64,000 bases of DNA. It comes from Ruminobacter sp964520475. GTDB taxonomy: Bacteria > Pseudomonadota > Gammaproteobacteria > Enterobacterales > Succinivibrionaceae. The notes beneath the pieces are model-generated. The model worked only from the letters and a program-made list of their open reading frames with translations. It had not been told where the DNA came from and made no database searches. The stretch lies in contig CAZFNS010000001.1 of the NCBI GenBank assembly GCA_964520475.1, positions 1-64,000 on the forward strand, given 5' to 3'. Numbering within the stretch: position 1 is the stretch's first letter; every line of letters starts with the position of its first letter. The translations under genes and the position numbers were made by a program. Positions 61,852-64,000 of this stretch are shown piece after piece.

Positions 61852-62876
61852 CGGTCGTCCCGCCCGTCGTACGATTTGGCGATCTTTTCCGCCGTTTCCA
61901 GCGGAATGTCGCCGGCGACGATGATCTCCCGGTCCCCCCGGGGCTGCCTCAGGAGGTTCGTCGCGCCCTGCCTGATGATCTTGATGCTGCGCCCCTCCAG
62001 GGCCTTGATGCGGTACGCCGAGAAATCGGAAATCCCGTCCGAGAACAGGAGGTGGTCGGCCTCGGTTTCCGTGCCGGGGACGACGCTGCGGTCGGCGTAC
62101 ACCAGCTCGTATCCCGGGGGCACGTACGACAGTTTCCAGACGATGCCGCCCTTTTCGCCGCCGGAGCGTTTTCCCGCCGCCCCGGGCGCCGGGGCGTTCG
62201 CGAGATCCCCGGGATCCGCACCCGGGAACTGTTTCCTGAAGCCGTTGTCGATGCTGAGGATTACTTTGCTCGGCTCGTCGGCGGGGGCGAAATGGGCCGC
62301 GAGGTAATACTCCTCGACGGACGACTCCAGCGGGTTTATGACGTCCACCTGCAGCAGGATGCGCGTTTCCTCGTCGAGATAAAGCATGTACCCGTACCGG
62401 TCGTTCGCGCGCGGCGAGAGCCGCACCATCAGCGCGTCCCGGCCGGCGATGCGGCTCCGGCCGGTCACCACGGGCACGTAGTTTTTGTACAGGGCGTCCA
62501 GATCGATGGTGCTCAGGCGGTCCGGCAGGAACGGGGAGACGCCGTGCGAAACCTTTTCCACGGGGCTGCCCGCGCGGAAGTAGTATATGTCGCCGTCCCG
62601 GGTGAAATAGCCCATCGGCAGGCCGTTGAGGTAAAGCAGGTGCCGGTACTCCCTCCCGCCGACCACGCCGTGGGAAAACACGACCGGCTCGCTCTGCATG
62701 GGGTACTGCTTGACGAAATACAGCTCGAAATTGGCGGTTTTGAAGGAATCCTGCATCTGCCGGAGATTGCGTTCCGCGTCCAGGTTCGGATTTTCCTCGG
62801 CGCGGGGATCGGAAAATGGCGGAGCCGCCAAAGCAAGCGCCGCCAGTAAGATTGCGTAGAGCCCGACTTTTTTCAC
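61848..62876 (-). CDS. rseB: Sigma-E regulatory protein RseB
   Basis: 342 aa (E. coli 318). Periplasmic protein that shields RseA from DegS and senses lipoproteins or LPS. A signal peptide (1 to about 26, ending DPRA-EE) is followed by the MucB/RseB N-terminal domain (MQDSFKTANFELYFVKQYPMQSEPVVFSHG) and the smaller C-terminal domain (WKLSYVPPGYELV, LLFSDGISDFSAYR). A 20-residue Gly/Ala/Lys loop sits between them. The start is GTG 62876. Confidence 0.92.
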   Translation of the reverse strand: MKKVGLYAILLAALALAAPPFSDPRAEENPNLDAERNLRQMQDSFKTANFELYFVKQYPMQSEPVVFSHGVVGGREYRHLLYLNGLPMGYFTRDGDIYYFRAGSPVEKVSHGVSPFLPDRLSTIDLDALYKNYVPVVTGRSRIAGRDALMVRLSPRANDRYGYMLYLDEETRILLQVDVINPLESSVEEYYLAAHFAPADEPSKVILSIDNGFRKQFPGADPGDLANAPAPGAAGKRSGGEKGGIVWKLSYVPPGYELVYADRSVVPGTETEADHLLFSDGISDFSAYRIKALEGRSIKIIRQGATNLLRQPRGDREIIVAGDIPLETAEKIAKSYDGRDDR

Positions 62877-62883
62877 TGTCTGC

Positions 62884-63525
62884 CTATTCCCGGGGTAAGT
62901 TTCTCCTGACGTTGTCGTGCACGTTCATGAGGACTTCCAGGGTGTTCATTTCCTCGAGCCGGTCCCGGCGGAGCTTCTCGAGCCGCTCCCCGTCCTTGCG
63001 CTCGGCGCCGATCAGCCGGCCGTTGTCGTCCGGGCGCGCCGCCTCGGGGGCGATGCTGAGCGGCAGATTCTGATCCCGCGCCACCACGGTGTTGCTGACG
63101 GGGGCGATGGCCATGCCGGAGTTGGAAACGGACGCGTCCCTGAAATCGTCGCTGCGGCCGGCGGTGACATGCTGCGCGCTCACCACGCAGAGGCAGGCCA
63201 CGGAGGCGGCCACCGCCACGCGGCCGAGTCCTCTCCAGAACCCGCCCCGGGAGAATTCCCCGGGCTCGTCGTTCGCCGCGGCGGGAGCGGCCGCGCCGCC
63301 CGCGGGCCGGACCGCGTACGCCGGCTCGGCGTCGATCTTCGCGGCGAAGGAGGAATCGAGCCCTACCGCGGGTTCCCCGCGCAGGCAGGCGCGCTGGAGG
63401 GTGTAGCCCGCCCACGCGTCCAGGGCGTCGTCGTCGGCGAGCAGCCTCTCGAGCTCCTCGTCGCTTAAGGTTTCTCCGTCAAGGAAGGAAGAAAGCAGTT
63501 CCCTGCTGTTTTTATCCGTACTCAT
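62884..63525 (-). CDS. rseA: Anti-sigma-E factor RseA
   Basis: 213 aa (E. coli 216). The N-terminal domain (about 1-70: ELLSSFLDGETLSDEELERLLAD) binds RpoE in the cytoplasm; one membrane segment (about 103-120, VAVAASVACLCVVSA); the periplasmic tail ends in a coiled-coil-like region. The sequence between domains is poorly conserved, as usual for RseA. ATG 63525 has AGGA, which overlaps the rpoE stop codon, nine bases upstream. Position after rpoE is the main support. Confidence 0.9.
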   Translation of the reverse strand: MSTDKNSRELLSSFLDGETLSDEELERLLADDDALDAWAGYTLQRACLRGEPAVGLDSSFAAKIDAEPAYAVRPAGGAAAPAAANDEPGEFSRGGFWRGLGRVAVAASVACLCVVSAQHVTAGRSDDFRDASVSNSGMAIAPVSNTVVARDQNLPLSIAPEAARPDDNGRLIGAERKDGERLEKLRRDRLEEMNTLEVLMNVHDNVRRNLPRE

Positions 63526-63536
63526 ATGCAATCATC

Positions 63537-64000
63537 CTAGCCGTTCGCGCCGGATTTTTCCGCCAGGTACTTCTCGATGATTTCCCTGGCCCGGAAAATT
63601 CGCGACCTCACCGTGCCTACGGGGCAGTTCATCACGACCGCTATATCCTCGTAGGACATTTCTTCGATTTCCCTCAGGCATATCGCCTGCCTGAGATCTT
63701 CCGACAGGGAATCGAGAGCCTCCCCTATCAGTCTCCTCGTATCGCGGCTCTCCATGATGTTCTCCGGGTTGGAGATGTCGTGGAGCCGGTTCGATCCCTC
63801 GTAGGAGTCGATTTCCGGGGAATTGACGTCCACCTGCTTCATTCTGCCCGCGCTTCCCGACACGAAATTCATCGCCGTGTTGACGGTAATCCGGTACAGC
63901 CAGGTGTAAAACGCGCTTTCCCCCCTGAAATCGGCCAGCGCCCTGTATGTCTTTATGAAAGACTCCTGAGCTATGTCCTGTGCGTCTTCGGGATTGGACA
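63537..64000 (-). CDS. rpoE: RNA polymerase sigma factor RpoE, 3' part only
   Basis: The window ends inside the gene; 154 codons are visible and the N-terminus is outside. Region 2 shows DIAQESFIKTYRALADFRGESAFYTWLYRI, and region 4 shows LSEDLRQAICLREIEEMSYEDIA with MNCPVGTVRSRIFRARE. It is the envelope-stress ECF sigma factor that controls, among others, BAM genes. Promoters of the operon, usually including a sigma-E one, lie outside the window. Confidence 0.96.
   Translation of the reverse strand, partial: SNPEDAQDIAQESFIKTYRALADFRGESAFYTWLYRITVNTAMNFVSGSAGRMKQVDVNSPEIDSYEGSNRLHDISNPENIMESRDTRRLIGEALDSLSEDLRQAICLREIEEMSYEDIAVVMNCPVGTVRSRIFRAREIIEKYLAEKSGANG

Overview
The window is a 64 kb piece of a GC-rich gammaproteobacterial chromosome, cut from a draft assembly: there are two runs of exactly 100 N, at 20348-20447 and 55889-55988. 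Almost every housekeeping gene matches Enterobacteria-type proteins, and several gene strings keep the classical gammaproteobacterial order: rluD<>bamD; dnaB-alr; recA-recX-alaS-csrA-tRNA-Ser-tRNA-Arg array; ftsB-ispD-ispF-surE-(yqaA)-nlpD next to mutS; eno-pyrG-relA; rlmD<>barA; rpoE-rseA-rseB-rseC-lepA-lepB-rnc-era-recO. The high GC, the lack of rpoS at its usual place, the flavoprotein-rich accessory block and an IS1634-like transposase would suit an anaerobic gut lineage such as a Succinimonas-like member of the Succinivibrionaceae. That placement is inference, not proof.

Layout. 0.2-8.6 kb: clpB with its own heat-shock promoter, pgeF, rluD, bamD, a quinone-reductase-like enzyme, rluA and a HAD hydrolase. 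8.6-15.8 kb (all minus): djlA, the murU/amgK cell-wall recycling pair, trmB, dapA, lysS and prfB with its programmed frameshift. 16-20.2 kb: nadC, an unrecognised anchored acidic protein, then alr and dnaB. 20.3-26.4 kb: the tandem tRNA-Arg array (broken by an assembly gap), tRNA-Ser, csrA, alaS, recX, recA and pncC. 26.5-38.7 kb: mutS, nlpD, yqaA, surE, ispF, ispD, ftsB, eno, pyrG (with a possible overlapping leader ORF) and relA.

38.7-51.2 kb is an accessory block lying between relA and rlmD, which are close neighbours in E. coli. It holds an unknown Arg/Gly/Ala-rich protein, an exported CMD-cupin protein, ogt, a flavodoxin, the fluoride channel crcB, a flavin reductase, two FMN reductases, a nitroreductase, an HxlR regulator, an IS-like element with a transposase that lacks key catalytic residues, two aldo/keto reductases under a TetR regulator, and a lipoprotein. 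No integrase, phage or conjugation gene was seen there. 51.2-64 kb returns to core genes: rlmD, barA (C-terminus lost in the second gap), recO, era, rnc, lepB, lepA, rseC, rseB, rseA and the 3' part of rpoE.

Functionally the window links several global control systems: BarA and CsrA (carbon storage), RelA (stringent response), the RpoE/RseABC envelope stress circuit with BamD, and RecA/RecX/MutS/RecO for DNA repair. The most unusual items are the IS-like element at 45.6-47.3 kb, a 28-bp dyad at the recA transcription start in place of a LexA box, the short ORF overlapping the pyrG start, and the collapsed tRNA-Arg array.
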